A stretch of 64,000 nucleotides of DNA from Bog-756 sp963727955 (GTDB taxonomy: Bacteria > Actinomycetota > Acidimicrobiia > Acidimicrobiales > RAAP-2). Below the pieces are notes generated by a model. It was not told the origin of the DNA. It did not search any database and was given only the letters and a program-made list of their open reading frames with translations. Positions 27,172 to 34,952 of this stretch are shown here, piece by piece. The first letter of the stretch is position 1; each line of letters begins with the position of its first letter. The translations under genes were made by a program, and so were the position numbers. Where the stretch lies: contig CAVSII010000006.1 in assembly GCA_963727955.1 (NCBI GenBank), positions 14,724-78,723 of the forward strand, read 5' to 3'.

Positions 27172-27848
27172 GGCCGGCCACCGTCGACCCCGGTGGCCCT
27201 CGACTTGCCGTCGACTGACCCTCTTGTCGACGTTCCGTCGACTGACCTTGCTGTCGACTTACCGTCGACCATGATCTCCGCCGCCGCCGCCATCAGCCGG
27301 GGGATGTCGTCGAAGGGCATGTGACCGGTGCCTGCGGCCAGCAGCGAACCGGAAAAGGAGGTCTCGAGCACCCGGACCACCAACGGATCGGCGTCGGCCC
27401 CGACCACCGCGGCCAGCCGCCGGTGGATCTGGGCGCCGATCCTGTCGCGCAGGTGCTTGACGTCGGGATTGGCGCTGAGCAGGGCCACGGTGCAGGCATC
27501 GACCAGGGCCGGGCTCTGGGTGGTGAACAGCACCATGTCCCGCACGGCGTCGGTGAGCCGCTCGGCCAGCGACCGTCCTCCCGGTCCCTCCACCGGCGGG
27601 AGGGCCTGCATGTTCCGCCACAGCACCTCGGCCAGCAGATGGTCCTTGGAGCTGAAGTAGTTGTAGGCCGTGGCCGGGGCCACACCGGCCCGGCGGGCCA
27701 CACTGCGCACGGTCAACCCGGCGTAACCGACCTCGACGATCTCATCGCTGGTGGCCTGCACCAGCAGCAGGACCACCTCGGCCTGCCGGGGGCTCAGCCG
27801 GCGCCGGGTGGCCTCCAGCGAAGCGGGGGGAGCGGCGGTGTCCGGCAT
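27168..27848 (-). CDS. TetR-family regulator of the P450 locus
   Basis: 226-aa regulator. HTH at residues about 43-70: YAGLTVRSVARRAGVAPATA then YNYFSSKDHLLAEVL, the TetR recognition pattern. The ligand domain follows, and the last 30 residues consist of VDGKST / VDGTST type repeats that arise from a 27-bp DNA repeat. As part of the operon it should autoregulate; the palindrome at 28610 in the divergent promoter is a good operator candidate. Ligand unknown, presumably the pathway substrate or a CoA ester. Confidence 0.9.
   Translation of the reverse strand: MPDTAAPPASLEATRRRLSPRQAEVVLLLVQATSDEIVEVGYAGLTVRSVARRAGVAPATAYNYFSSKDHLLAEVLWRNMQALPPVEGPGGRSLAERLTDAVRDMVLFTTQSPALVDACTVALLSANPDVKHLRDRIGAQIHRRLAAVVGADADPLVVRVLETSFSGSLLAAGTGHMPFDDIPRLMAAAAEIMVDGKSTARSVDGTSTRGSVDGKSRATGVDGGRP
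27182..27270. repeat. 27-bp TCGAC tandem repeat at the 3' end of tetR
   Basis: Two nearly complete 27-bp units (CGTCGACTGACCCTCTTG + TCGACGTTC; the second differs in few positions) with partial units on both sides. GTCGAC occurs every 18 then 9 bases. It adds the repetitive tail of the regulator. Confidence 0.8.
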
Positions 27849-27851
27849 GGT

Positions 27852-28604
27852 TCAGTGACCGGTGGTGGCTGCCGGAATGTGCGGCGTCCCGTCTCGCATG
27901 GGGGGGAAGGCGAAGGTGGCCGCCGTGGTCATCTTGGTAACCGCCGTGATGTCGGCCTCGGGCAGCGTCTCGTTGTCGTCGTCGATGAACAGTTCCCACC
28001 GGCAATGCGGAGCGCGGTCGTTCGGGACCCGGGGCGGACGGTGGACGTGCCGCACGTGGGCCTTGGGATTGATGGCCTGGGCGGTCACGTCGAAGGTGCC
28101 GTCCTCGATGTGATGGCACATGCCCGTCACCATCTTGTCGCCCCAGGGCTCGGCGTCCATGAGGGCGCCGCAGTAGGCCAGCTCGAAATAGCCGTGCTTG
28201 GCGTCGACCACCTCGTAGCGGACGTCGAGGTAGTGGTGGGGGAACCCGGGGTCGAGTTGGAAGACCTTGAAGATGGCTTCGACATCGTCGCCTTCGACCC
28301 CCATGATCTGGCGCAGCCGCTGTCCGTAGACCGGGCTGGCCCCGCGCCATTCCTCGATGGCCAGTCGTTCCATCTCCTCCATGCCGTGGGACATGCCGAT
28401 GGCCGCGCACATCGAACGGTCGAGGATGTGCACAGCCTGGGCGTACTCGCGCACCAGCCGGACCAGGGCGGCGCGGGAGAGGTCCTCGTAGCGGAAGTCG
28501 GCCTGGAACGGTCCCGAATAGTCGGCCAGACCCTCGTCGTCCCCACGGTCTCTGTCTTGGTTCCCGCCCACGGCCGGTGTCCCCTCCTCTTTGCCGCTGT
28601 GCAT
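27852..28604 (-). CDS. Conserved protein of unknown function, first gene of the CYP51 operon
   Basis: 250-aa soluble protein without a fold I recognise. It has an acidic N-terminus, a helical part (LVRLVREYAQAVHILDRSMC then AAIGMSHGMEEMERLAIEEW), then FKVFQLDPGFPHHYLDVRYE, CGALMDAEPWGDKMVTGMCH and a beta-rich end (RWELFIDDDNETLP). Three Cys (SMC, YCG, MCH) and many His could be functional. The ATG lies 7 nt after TATAGT, so the transcript is probably leaderless. Its stop is 3 nt before tetR. It may belong to the oxidation pathway, but no activity can be named. Confidence 0.75.
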   Translation of the reverse strand: MHSGKEEGTPAVGGNQDRDRGDDEGLADYSGPFQADFRYEDLSRAALVRLVREYAQAVHILDRSMCAAIGMSHGMEEMERLAIEEWRGASPVYGQRLRQIMGVEGDDVEAIFKVFQLDPGFPHHYLDVRYEVVDAKHGYFELAYCGALMDAEPWGDKMVTGMCHHIEDGTFDVTAQAINPKAHVRHVHRPPRVPNDRAPHCRWELFIDDDNETLPEADITAVTKMTTAATFAFPPMRDGTPHIPAATTGH

Positions 28605-28609
28605 GGGTT

Positions 28610-28621
28610 GGACTATAGTCC
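28610..28621. promoter_or_regulatory. Palindrome with -10 element in the divergent P450 promoter region
   Basis: GGACTATAGTCC is a perfect 12-bp palindrome. It contains TATAGT (minus strand), a -10 hexamer 7 nt from the ATG of the leftward operon. A related half-site series, TGGAC-AGGTGTC-TGGAC, lies next to it. Binding by the TetR regulator here would block the leftward promoter, and perhaps also the rightward operon. Confidence 0.6.
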
Positions 28622-28790
28622 AGACACCTGTCCAAGTACAGCGCCGGTTGTGTCGAGCGCTCGTGCCGGGGGACGGCGCCGGCATGCCGGGCCGACCGCG
28701 GCGGGGCCACCGATCAACGCCGTGGTGACGCGGCGCGGGACAGGTGGCATCATCACCCGGCGACCAAGGACGACGACAGGGGGAGACCGA

Positions 28791-29690
28791 GTGCCCGACG
28801 CAGCAGCTTCTGCAACCACCGACCCCGGCCCCGGCCCGGTGGTCGGGGTCATCGGCCTCGGGGCCATCGGCGACGGTGTGGCCACCAGCGTGCTGCGTGC
28901 TCTGCTTCCCTTGGTGGTCTGTGACGTGCGCAGCGAGGCCACCGACGCCTACCGCGACCGTGCCCTGGTGGCCGCCTCGCCGGCCGACCTGGTGGGCCAA
29001 GCCGACGTGGTGGTGGTGGCCGTGGTCAACGACCAGCAGGTGCACGCCGTGTTGTCCGGACCCCACGGCGGGCTGGCCGCCGCCGACCCGGACACCACCG
29101 TCATCGTGGTGTCGACCATTTCGGCGTCGTGCGTGGCCGCCATCGGGGCCGAGGCCGCCGCTCTGGGCGTGCCCGTCCTCGACTGCGGGGTGACCGGGGG
29201 TCCGGCCGCCGCCGCCGGCGGGGACCTGGTGTGCATGGTGGGCGGGGACCCGGCCGTCATCGAGCGGGCCGGGCCGGTGTTCGACGCCATCAGCTCTCTG
29301 ACCCTGACCATGGGACCGTTCGGGACGGGCCTGGCCGCCAAGCTGGCCCGCAATCTGATCACCTACGGCTCGTGGCTGGCCGCCCAGGAGGGCCAGCAGC
29401 TGGCCGAGGCGGCCGGCGTCCCGCTGGACCGGCTGGCCGAAGCGGTCAGAGCCAGCGACGTCCACATCGGTGGGGCCTCCCGGCTCATGTTCCGGTCGAC
29501 GGCGGCCCCCTTCACCTCCGAGGACGACCGGGGACTGGTCGGCGCCATGCAGGCCGGGGCCGATCTGGCCCACAAGGACCTGCGGGCCGCTCTGGATCTG
29601 GCCGACGCCCTCGGGGTCGACCTCCCCCTGGCCGTCATGACCGAGGAACGCACCGATGAGATCTTCGGCGTGGGCGGATCGCTGTCGTGA
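28791..29690 (+). CDS. NAD-dependent dehydrogenase of the 3-hydroxyisobutyrate / 6-phosphogluconate family
   Basis: 299-aa beta-hydroxyacid dehydrogenase. Rossmann motif VIGLGAIGDGVATSVLRALL; substrate loop LDCGVTGGPAAAAGGDLVCM; catalytic Lys in GLAAKLARNLITYGSWLA. GTG start after GGGGAG. Four bases overlap with the aldehyde dehydrogenase gene (GTGA). In mycobacteria the neighbour Rv0770 is of this type. It opens the rightward operon, which faces the CYP51 operon across a 186-bp control region. Confidence 0.9.
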   Translation: MPDAAASATTDPGPGPVVGVIGLGAIGDGVATSVLRALLPLVVCDVRSEATDAYRDRALVAASPADLVGQADVVVVAVVNDQQVHAVLSGPHGGLAAADPDTTVIVVSTISASCVAAIGAEAAALGVPVLDCGVTGGPAAAAGGDLVCMVGGDPAVIERAGPVFDAISSLTLTMGPFGTGLAAKLARNLITYGSWLAAQEGQQLAEAAGVPLDRLAEAVRASDVHIGGASRLMFRSTAAPFTSEDDRGLVGAMQAGADLAHKDLRAALDLADALGVDLPLAVMTEERTDEIFGVGGSLS

Positions 29691-31162
29691 CCGCCGTCAC
29701 CCCGGTGGCGGGGGAGGAGCGCATGCTCATCGACGGCCACATGCGGCCGGCCCGTTCCGGACGGACCTTCGCGGTAGTCAACCCGGCCACCGAGGAGACC
29801 ATCGGTGTGGTGGCCGACGGCGGGCCCGAGGACCTCGACGACGCCGTCGCCGCCGCCCGCCGCGCCTTCGACCGGGCCGACTGGTCCACCGACGTGGCCC
29901 TGCGGGTGCGCTGTCTCCGACAGCTGCAGGCCGCCTTCGGTGCCCACGCCGAGGAGCTGCGGGCCATGACGGTGGCCGAGACGGGCTCCCCCCTCTCCTT
30001 TACCTACTCGGCCCAGCTCGACGCCCCCGTCGAGGGTCTGGGATGGGTGGCCGACCTGGCCGAGGGCTACCCGTGGGAGACCGACCTCGGGGACGCCTCG
30101 CCCATGGGCATCCCGTCGCACCGCTGGGTTCGCCGCGAGGCCACCGGTGTGGTGGGGGCCATCACCCCGTGGAACGTCCCCCACCAGATCAACCTGGCCA
30201 AGTTGGGTCCGGCGCTGGCCGCCGGCAACACCGTCGTCCTCAAGCCGGCGCCGGACACACCCTGGTGCGCCACCGTGCTCGGTCGTCTCATCGCCGAGGA
30301 GACCGACATCCCGCCGGGTGTGGTCAACATCGTCCCCTCGTCCGAGCACACGGTGGGTGCGCTGCTGGCGGCCGATCCCCGGGTGGACCAGATCAGCTTT
30401 ACCGGCTCCACCGCCACCGGAAAGGCGGTCATGACGTCGGCCGCTGACTCGCTCAAGAAGGTGTTCCTGGAGCTGGGGGGGAAGTCGGCCTTCGTCATCC
30501 TGGACGACGCCGACCTGCGGGGGGCCTGCGCCACCGCCGCCTTCACCGTGTGCACCCATGCCGGGCAGGGCTGCGCCATCACCACCCGCCTGCTCGTCCC
30601 CCGGCGCCAGTTCGACGAGGCGGTGGAATCGACGGCCAAGGTCATGGGCAAGCTGCCGGCCGGGGACCCCACCGACCCGGGCACCATCTGCGGGCCGCTG
30701 ATCAGTGCCCGCCAGCGCCAAAGGGTCGAGGGGTACCTGGCCCTGGCTCTGGACGAGGGCGGCACGGTGGTCCTCGGCGGCGGACGTCCCGAGGGGTTCG
30801 ACCGCGGCTTCTTCGTCGAGCCCACCCTCATCGTCGGGGTGGACAACCGGGCCCGGGTGGCCCAGGAGGAGATCTTCGGGCCGGTGCTGGTGGTCATCCC
30901 CCACGACGGCGACGACGACGCCGTGCGGCTGGCCAACGACTCGGACTACGGGTTGTCCGGCTCGGTGTGGTCGACCGACCGCGGCCGGGCCGTCGACGTG
31001 GCCGGCCGCATCCGCACCGGTACCGTCGGGATCAACGGCGGTCTGTGGTTCAGCCCCGACGTCCCCTTCGGCGGCTACAAGCAGTCGGGCCTCGGACGCG
31101 AGTCGGGCCGGGCCGGCTTCGAGGAATACCTCGAGACCAAGTCGATGGCCGAACCGGCGTGA
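29687..31162 (+). CDS. NAD(P)-dependent aldehyde dehydrogenase
   Basis: 491-aa ALDH. NAD site AITPWNVPHQINLAKLGPAL, SFTGSTATGKAVM, the general base Glu in FLELGGKSAFV, and the nucleophile Cys in HAGQGCAITTRLLVP; FGPVLVVIP and GGYKQSGLGRE complete the pattern. It corresponds to aldA (Rv0768) in gene content of the mycobacterial locus. It should oxidise an aldehyde from the P450/SDR steps to a carboxylate. Translationally coupled to the preceding gene. Confidence 0.94.
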   Translation: MTAVTPVAGEERMLIDGHMRPARSGRTFAVVNPATEETIGVVADGGPEDLDDAVAAARRAFDRADWSTDVALRVRCLRQLQAAFGAHAEELRAMTVAETGSPLSFTYSAQLDAPVEGLGWVADLAEGYPWETDLGDASPMGIPSHRWVRREATGVVGAITPWNVPHQINLAKLGPALAAGNTVVLKPAPDTPWCATVLGRLIAEETDIPPGVVNIVPSSEHTVGALLAADPRVDQISFTGSTATGKAVMTSAADSLKKVFLELGGKSAFVILDDADLRGACATAAFTVCTHAGQGCAITTRLLVPRRQFDEAVESTAKVMGKLPAGDPTDPGTICGPLISARQRQRVEGYLALALDEGGTVVLGGGRPEGFDRGFFVEPTLIVGVDNRARVAQEEIFGPVLVVIPHDGDDDAVRLANDSDYGLSGSVWSTDRGRAVDVAGRIRTGTVGINGGLWFSPDVPFGGYKQSGLGRESGRAGFEEYLETKSMAEPA

Positions 31163-31270
31163 CCGGCGCGGTGGATGGCGACATGACCCGTGTCGTCGAG
31201 CCTGTGCTGTGAATGCGATCCTGTGCCGTCGACCGGCCTGTACCGAAAACGTGAATAGGAGAGTGGACCG

Positions 31271-31669
31271 ATGAGCGAGGACGACACGACGGGGGAGAGG
31301 GAATCCTCCCGGGTCCGGGGCATGGCCAAAATGGAGGAGGTCTACGGGTTTTCGGTCGACCCCGACCAGATCGAGGGCCCCTACGTCGACTTCACCGTCG
31401 ACCACCTGTTCGGTCAGGTGTGGACGCGGACGGCGCTCGGCACCCGTGACCGCCGGCTCATGACCATCGGGGTGCTGGCCGCCCTCAACCAACCCCAGCT
31501 GGTGGAGATCCAGTTCCGTTCCGCCCTCGAGCGCGACGAGCTGACCGAGGAGCAGGTGCGGGAGACCGTGCTCCACCTGGCCCACTACATCGGATGGCCG
31601 CTGTCCACCGATATCAACGCCGTGGCCGAAAAGGTCATCGCCCAGCGTCGCCGGGACGGTGCTTCGTGA
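31271..31669 (+). CDS. Carboxymuconolactone decarboxylase-like (AhpD-fold) protein
   Basis: 132-aa all-helical CMD-fold protein: FTVDHLFGQVWTRTALGTRD then RRLMTIGVLAALNQPQLVEI, with HLAHYIGWPLSTDINAVAE. The CxxC of AhpD peroxidases is missing, so it is of the decarboxylase or carrier type. AGGAGAG precedes the ATG. Located as in the M. tuberculosis locus (Rv0771). Its stop overlaps the following SDR start (GTGA). Confidence 0.85.
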   Translation: MSEDDTTGERESSRVRGMAKMEEVYGFSVDPDQIEGPYVDFTVDHLFGQVWTRTALGTRDRRLMTIGVLAALNQPQLVEIQFRSALERDELTEEQVRETVLHLAHYIGWPLSTDINAVAEKVIAQRRRDGAS

Positions 31670-32460
31670 GCGGGTCGGATAACGCGGGATCTGATCACTC
31701 GATGGTCCACTTCGACTTCACCGGCAAGGTGGCCATCGTCACCGGCGCCGGCGGTGGGATCGGTCAGGCCTACGCCGAGGCCCTGGCCGCGGCGGGCGCC
31801 TCGGTGGTGGTGGCCGACATCGCCGGCGACAACGCCGTCGCCGTGGCCGAGGGGATCACCGCCACGGGAGGGACAGCCCTGGCCGTCACCACCGACGTGG
31901 CCGACACCGGGTCGGCCGAGGCCCTGGCCGCCCGTACCGTCGAGCGGTTCGGGGGCATCGACTACCTGGTCAACAACGCCGCCATCTTCGGAGGGATGAA
32001 GCTGGACCTGCTCATCACCGTCGACTGGGAGTACCTCAACCGGTTCCTGTCGGTCAACATGCTGGGCGCCCTCAACTGCGTCCGGGCCTGCTACCCGGCC
32101 CTCAAAGAAGGCGGCGGCGGGGCCATCGTGAACCAGTCCTCCACCGCCGCCTACCTCTACGCCGGCTTCTACGGGCTGGCCAAAGCCGGGGTCAACTCCA
32201 TCACCCAGCAGCTGGCCCACGAGCTCGGTGGCAACAACATCCGGGTCAACGCCATCGCCCCGGGGCCCATCGACACCGAGGCCTCCCGCAACGTCGTCCC
32301 CGACGTCTTCCTCAAGCCCATCCTCGACTCGCTGGCCCTCAAACGCCAGGGGGAGACGGCCGACCTGGTGGGCATGTGCCTCTTCCTCCTGTCCGACGCC
32401 GCTTCGTGGATGACCGGGCACATCGTCAACGTGGACGGCGGCCAGGTGTTCCGGGCGTGA
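31666..32460 (+). CDS. Short-chain dehydrogenase/reductase
   Basis: 264-aa SDR: cofactor loop VTGAGGGIGQAYAEALAAAG, Asp after strand 2 (VVVADIAGD, suggests NAD), NNAAIFGG, catalytic Ser NQSSTAAYLY with Tyr in FYGLAKAGVN (YxxxK), and the end WMTGHIVNVDGGQVFRA. The GTG overlaps the CMD stop; ATG 31702 is a second possible start. Probably dehydrogenates a hydroxyacyl intermediate. Corresponds to Rv0769 in content. Confidence 0.92.
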   Translation: MSGSDNAGSDHSMVHFDFTGKVAIVTGAGGGIGQAYAEALAAAGASVVVADIAGDNAVAVAEGITATGGTALAVTTDVADTGSAEALAARTVERFGGIDYLVNNAAIFGGMKLDLLITVDWEYLNRFLSVNMLGALNCVRACYPALKEGGGGAIVNQSSTAAYLYAGFYGLAKAGVNSITQQLAHELGGNNIRVNAIAPGPIDTEASRNVVPDVFLKPILDSLALKRQGETADLVGMCLFLLSDAASWMTGHIVNVDGGQVFRA

Positions 32461-33221
32461 GCGGCCAGCGGGTCGGCGTGGAGGACGACGCCGGTGTCCG
32501 GTTGATCGTCTTCGACCGTCCCGAGGTGGCCAACGCCTTCGACGCGGCCATGTACCGAGCGGTGACCGAGGCCCTGGTCGCATCCCTGGCCGACGAGGCG
32601 GTGGGGGCGGTGGTCATGACCGGGCGTGGGCAGGTCTTCACCGGGGGCCAGGACCTCCGCGAGATGGCCGCCCTGGCCACCGGGGAGACCTCGGGCGACC
32701 AGGGCACCGGCTTCCGGGACCTGCTCGACGTCCTGGTCGCTTTCGACAAGCCGGTGCTGGCCGCGGTCAACGGCGTGGGGGTGGGACTGGGCTGCACCGT
32801 GCTCGGCCACGTGGACCTGGTCCTCATGGACGAGAGGGCAAGGCTGCGGGCCCCATTCGCCGAGTTGGGGGTTCCGCCCGAGGCGGCCAGCAGTTGGCTG
32901 CTGCCCGAGCGGATGGGGTGGCAGCAGGCCGCCGCCCTGCTTCTGGCGTCGGAGTGGATCGATGCCGACCAGGCCGTGGCCTGCGGGCTGGCCTTGCGCG
33001 CCTGCCCGGCCGGGACGGTGGTCGAAGAGACGTTGACCCTGGCCCGTCGCATCGCCGCTTTTCCTCCGCACGCCACCCGCCAGATCAAGCGGCTGATGAT
33101 GGACGGCCGCCGGGGTCCGGTGGTGGCCGCCCGGGAGCGGGAGGAAGCGGCCTTTGCCGCCCTGTTCGCCGACCCGTTGATCAATCCGGGATCACAGCTG
33201 ACCGCCGGCCTGGACGGCTGA
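32457..33221 (+). CDS. Enoyl-CoA hydratase/isomerase family protein
   Basis: 254-aa crotonase-fold enzyme. Start is GTG overlapping the SDR stop (GTGA). VFDRPEVANAFDAAMYRAV, oxyanion loops FTGGQDLREMA and NGVGVGLGCTVLGHVDLVLM; Glu in APFAELGVPPEAASSW at the place of the second catalytic acid. It hydrates or isomerises an acyl-CoA, consistent with CoA-ester chemistry after the aldehyde dehydrogenase step. Confidence 0.9.
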   Translation: MSGQRVGVEDDAGVRLIVFDRPEVANAFDAAMYRAVTEALVASLADEAVGAVVMTGRGQVFTGGQDLREMAALATGETSGDQGTGFRDLLDVLVAFDKPVLAAVNGVGVGLGCTVLGHVDLVLMDERARLRAPFAELGVPPEAASSWLLPERMGWQQAAALLLASEWIDADQAVACGLALRACPAGTVVEETLTLARRIAAFPPHATRQIKRLMMDGRRGPVVAAREREEAAFAALFADPLINPGSQLTAGLDG

Positions 33222-33226
33222 GTCCC

Positions 33227-34085
33227 GTGCACCTCGGCGTGACCGCCTTCCTCACCGATCGGGACATGTCCCCCGACCGGTTGGCCCGCGCCGTCGAGGA
33301 GCGGGGCTTCTTCTCGCTCTACCTCCCCGAGCACACCCACCTGCCGGTCAGCGCCGACACCCCACCGGCCCTGGTCGAAGGGGTCGACGTCGAGGACTAT
33401 CGACGCAGTCTCGACCCGGTGGTGGCCCTGGCCACCGCCGCCGCCGTCACCGACCGCATCCTGCTCGGCACCGGCATCCTTCTGGCCGCCCAGCACGATC
33501 CGATCGTGTTGGCCAAGCAGCTGGCCACCCTCGATCAGGTGAGCGGGGGACGGGTGGTGTTCGGGATGGGCTTCGGGTGGAACGCCCAGGAGGCGGCCGA
33601 CCACGGGGTGGCTTTCGCCGAACGCCGGGCCGTGGCCCGCGAGCACGTGCTCTGCATGCAGCAGCTGTGGACCGAGGAGCAGGCCGCCTTCCACGGCACC
33701 TACGTGTCGATGGGCCCGAGCTGGGCGTGGCCCAAGCCGGTCCAGCAACCCCGGATCCCCACCCTCATCGGCGGGGGAGCGGGACCGGCGGTTTTCGAGG
33801 CGGTGGCCGAGTACGCCGACGGGTGGCTCCCGGTCGGCGGGTCCGGTCTGGCCGACGCCCTGCCCCGACTTGCGCCGGGCCGTCGAGGAGCGCGGACGCG
33901 ATCCCGGGGGGGTCAGGGTGGTCCCCTTCGGCACCATCCCTACCGAGGCCAAGCTGTCCTACTACCAGTCCCAGGGGATCGACGAGGTGGTGTTGCGGGT
34001 CCCTTCGGGTGACCCGTCCGCCATGGTGGCCGTGCTCGACGACCACGCCCGGTTCGTCGACGGTTTCGGTGATGGCCGTGGCTGA
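33227..34085 (+). CDS. LLM-class (F420-dependent type) oxidoreductase, one frame break
   Basis: About 286 aa in luciferase-like monooxygenase fold, F420 or FMN dependent. HLGVTAFLTDRDMSPDRLAR at the start; GFFSLYLPEHTHLPVS; ILLGTGILLAAQHDPIVLAK; GRVVFGMGFGWNAQEAADHG is the signature of the actinobacterial F420 subgroup. The frame shifts at a run of four C (33863-33866): with one C less, ADALPDLRRAVEERGRDPGG continues to the stop. GTG start five bases after the hydratase stop, so same operon. Confidence 0.87.
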
Positions 34086-34112
34086 ACCGGACGACTGCAC
34101 CGGACAAGAGCG

Positions 34113-34838
34113 ATGCGGCTGACGGCCGCTCCCTCCCCGCCGGGGGGAACCACCGGCACCAAACCGTGGAGCGGAGGCGGACGGGAGGAGTTGGCCGACG
34201 CCGTACGGCGGTTGATGGCCGGCACCGTCACCTCGGTGGCGCCGGCCGAGGTGCTGGCCGACACCGCCCGGCAGGTGGGGTTGTTGGCCGACCGGCTCGA
34301 CGGTTTCGTCCCCGAGGAACCGGTGGCGCCCTTCGCCCGGTTCGCCGACGACAGCGTGGGGACCAGTGACACGGCGTCGCTGGCCGCGGCCATGCCCTTC
34401 GACGTGATCATCGGATCGTGCAATCCGCTGGCCCCGCCGGTCACCCTCGAGTTCGAACCCCCCCGGGCCATCGGCCGGGTGGTGTTCACCGCTTCCTACG
34501 AGGGAGCCCCCGGCTGTGTGCACGGTGCCGCCCTGGCCGGGGTCTTCGACATCGTGCTGACGGCGGCCAACGTGATGGCCGACGGGGCCGGGCCGACCGT
34601 CAACCTGTCCATCCGCTACCGGAAACCCACCCTCATCGGCGTTCCCGCCGTCTTCGAGGGCTGGGTCACCGAGCAGACCGAACGCCGGACCCACAGCCGC
34701 GGCCAGCTCACCCAGAACGGGATGGTCACCGTCGAGGCCACCGGTGAGTTCGTCAACATGGGACGCGATCGGATCAACGCCATGCACACCGACCACGCCA
34801 CCGACCGACCGGCTCCTCCGGAAGGCGGCCCCCAGTGA
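34113..34838 (+). CDS. Hotdog-fold acyl-CoA thioesterase
   Basis: 241-aa protein whose C-terminal half is a PaaI-like hotdog domain: YEGAPGCVHGAALAGVFDIV carries the HG(A) active-site helix, and TVNLSIRYRKPTLIGVPAVF the strand pair. The N-terminal half (ELADAVRRLMAGTVTSVAPA) is helical and unassigned. It would release CoA from a pathway intermediate and thereby end the sequence of the operon. Separated by 27 nt from the LLM gene. Confidence 0.8.
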   Translation: MRLTAAPSPPGGTTGTKPWSGGGREELADAVRRLMAGTVTSVAPAEVLADTARQVGLLADRLDGFVPEEPVAPFARFADDSVGTSDTASLAAAMPFDVIIGSCNPLAPPVTLEFEPPRAIGRVVFTASYEGAPGCVHGAALAGVFDIVLTAANVMADGAGPTVNLSIRYRKPTLIGVPAVFEGWVTEQTERRTHSRGQLTQNGMVTVEATGEFVNMGRDRINAMHTDHATDRPAPPEGGPQ

Positions 34839-34952
34839 ATCGGCCTGTGACCAGCACGGTCGTCGTGAACTCCGTAGAGTCTCTGCAGGTCGGGTCAAAG
34901 GTGCGGTAACCGATCGGTCGGACGGACAACGCAGATTGGGGGAGGACCACTC

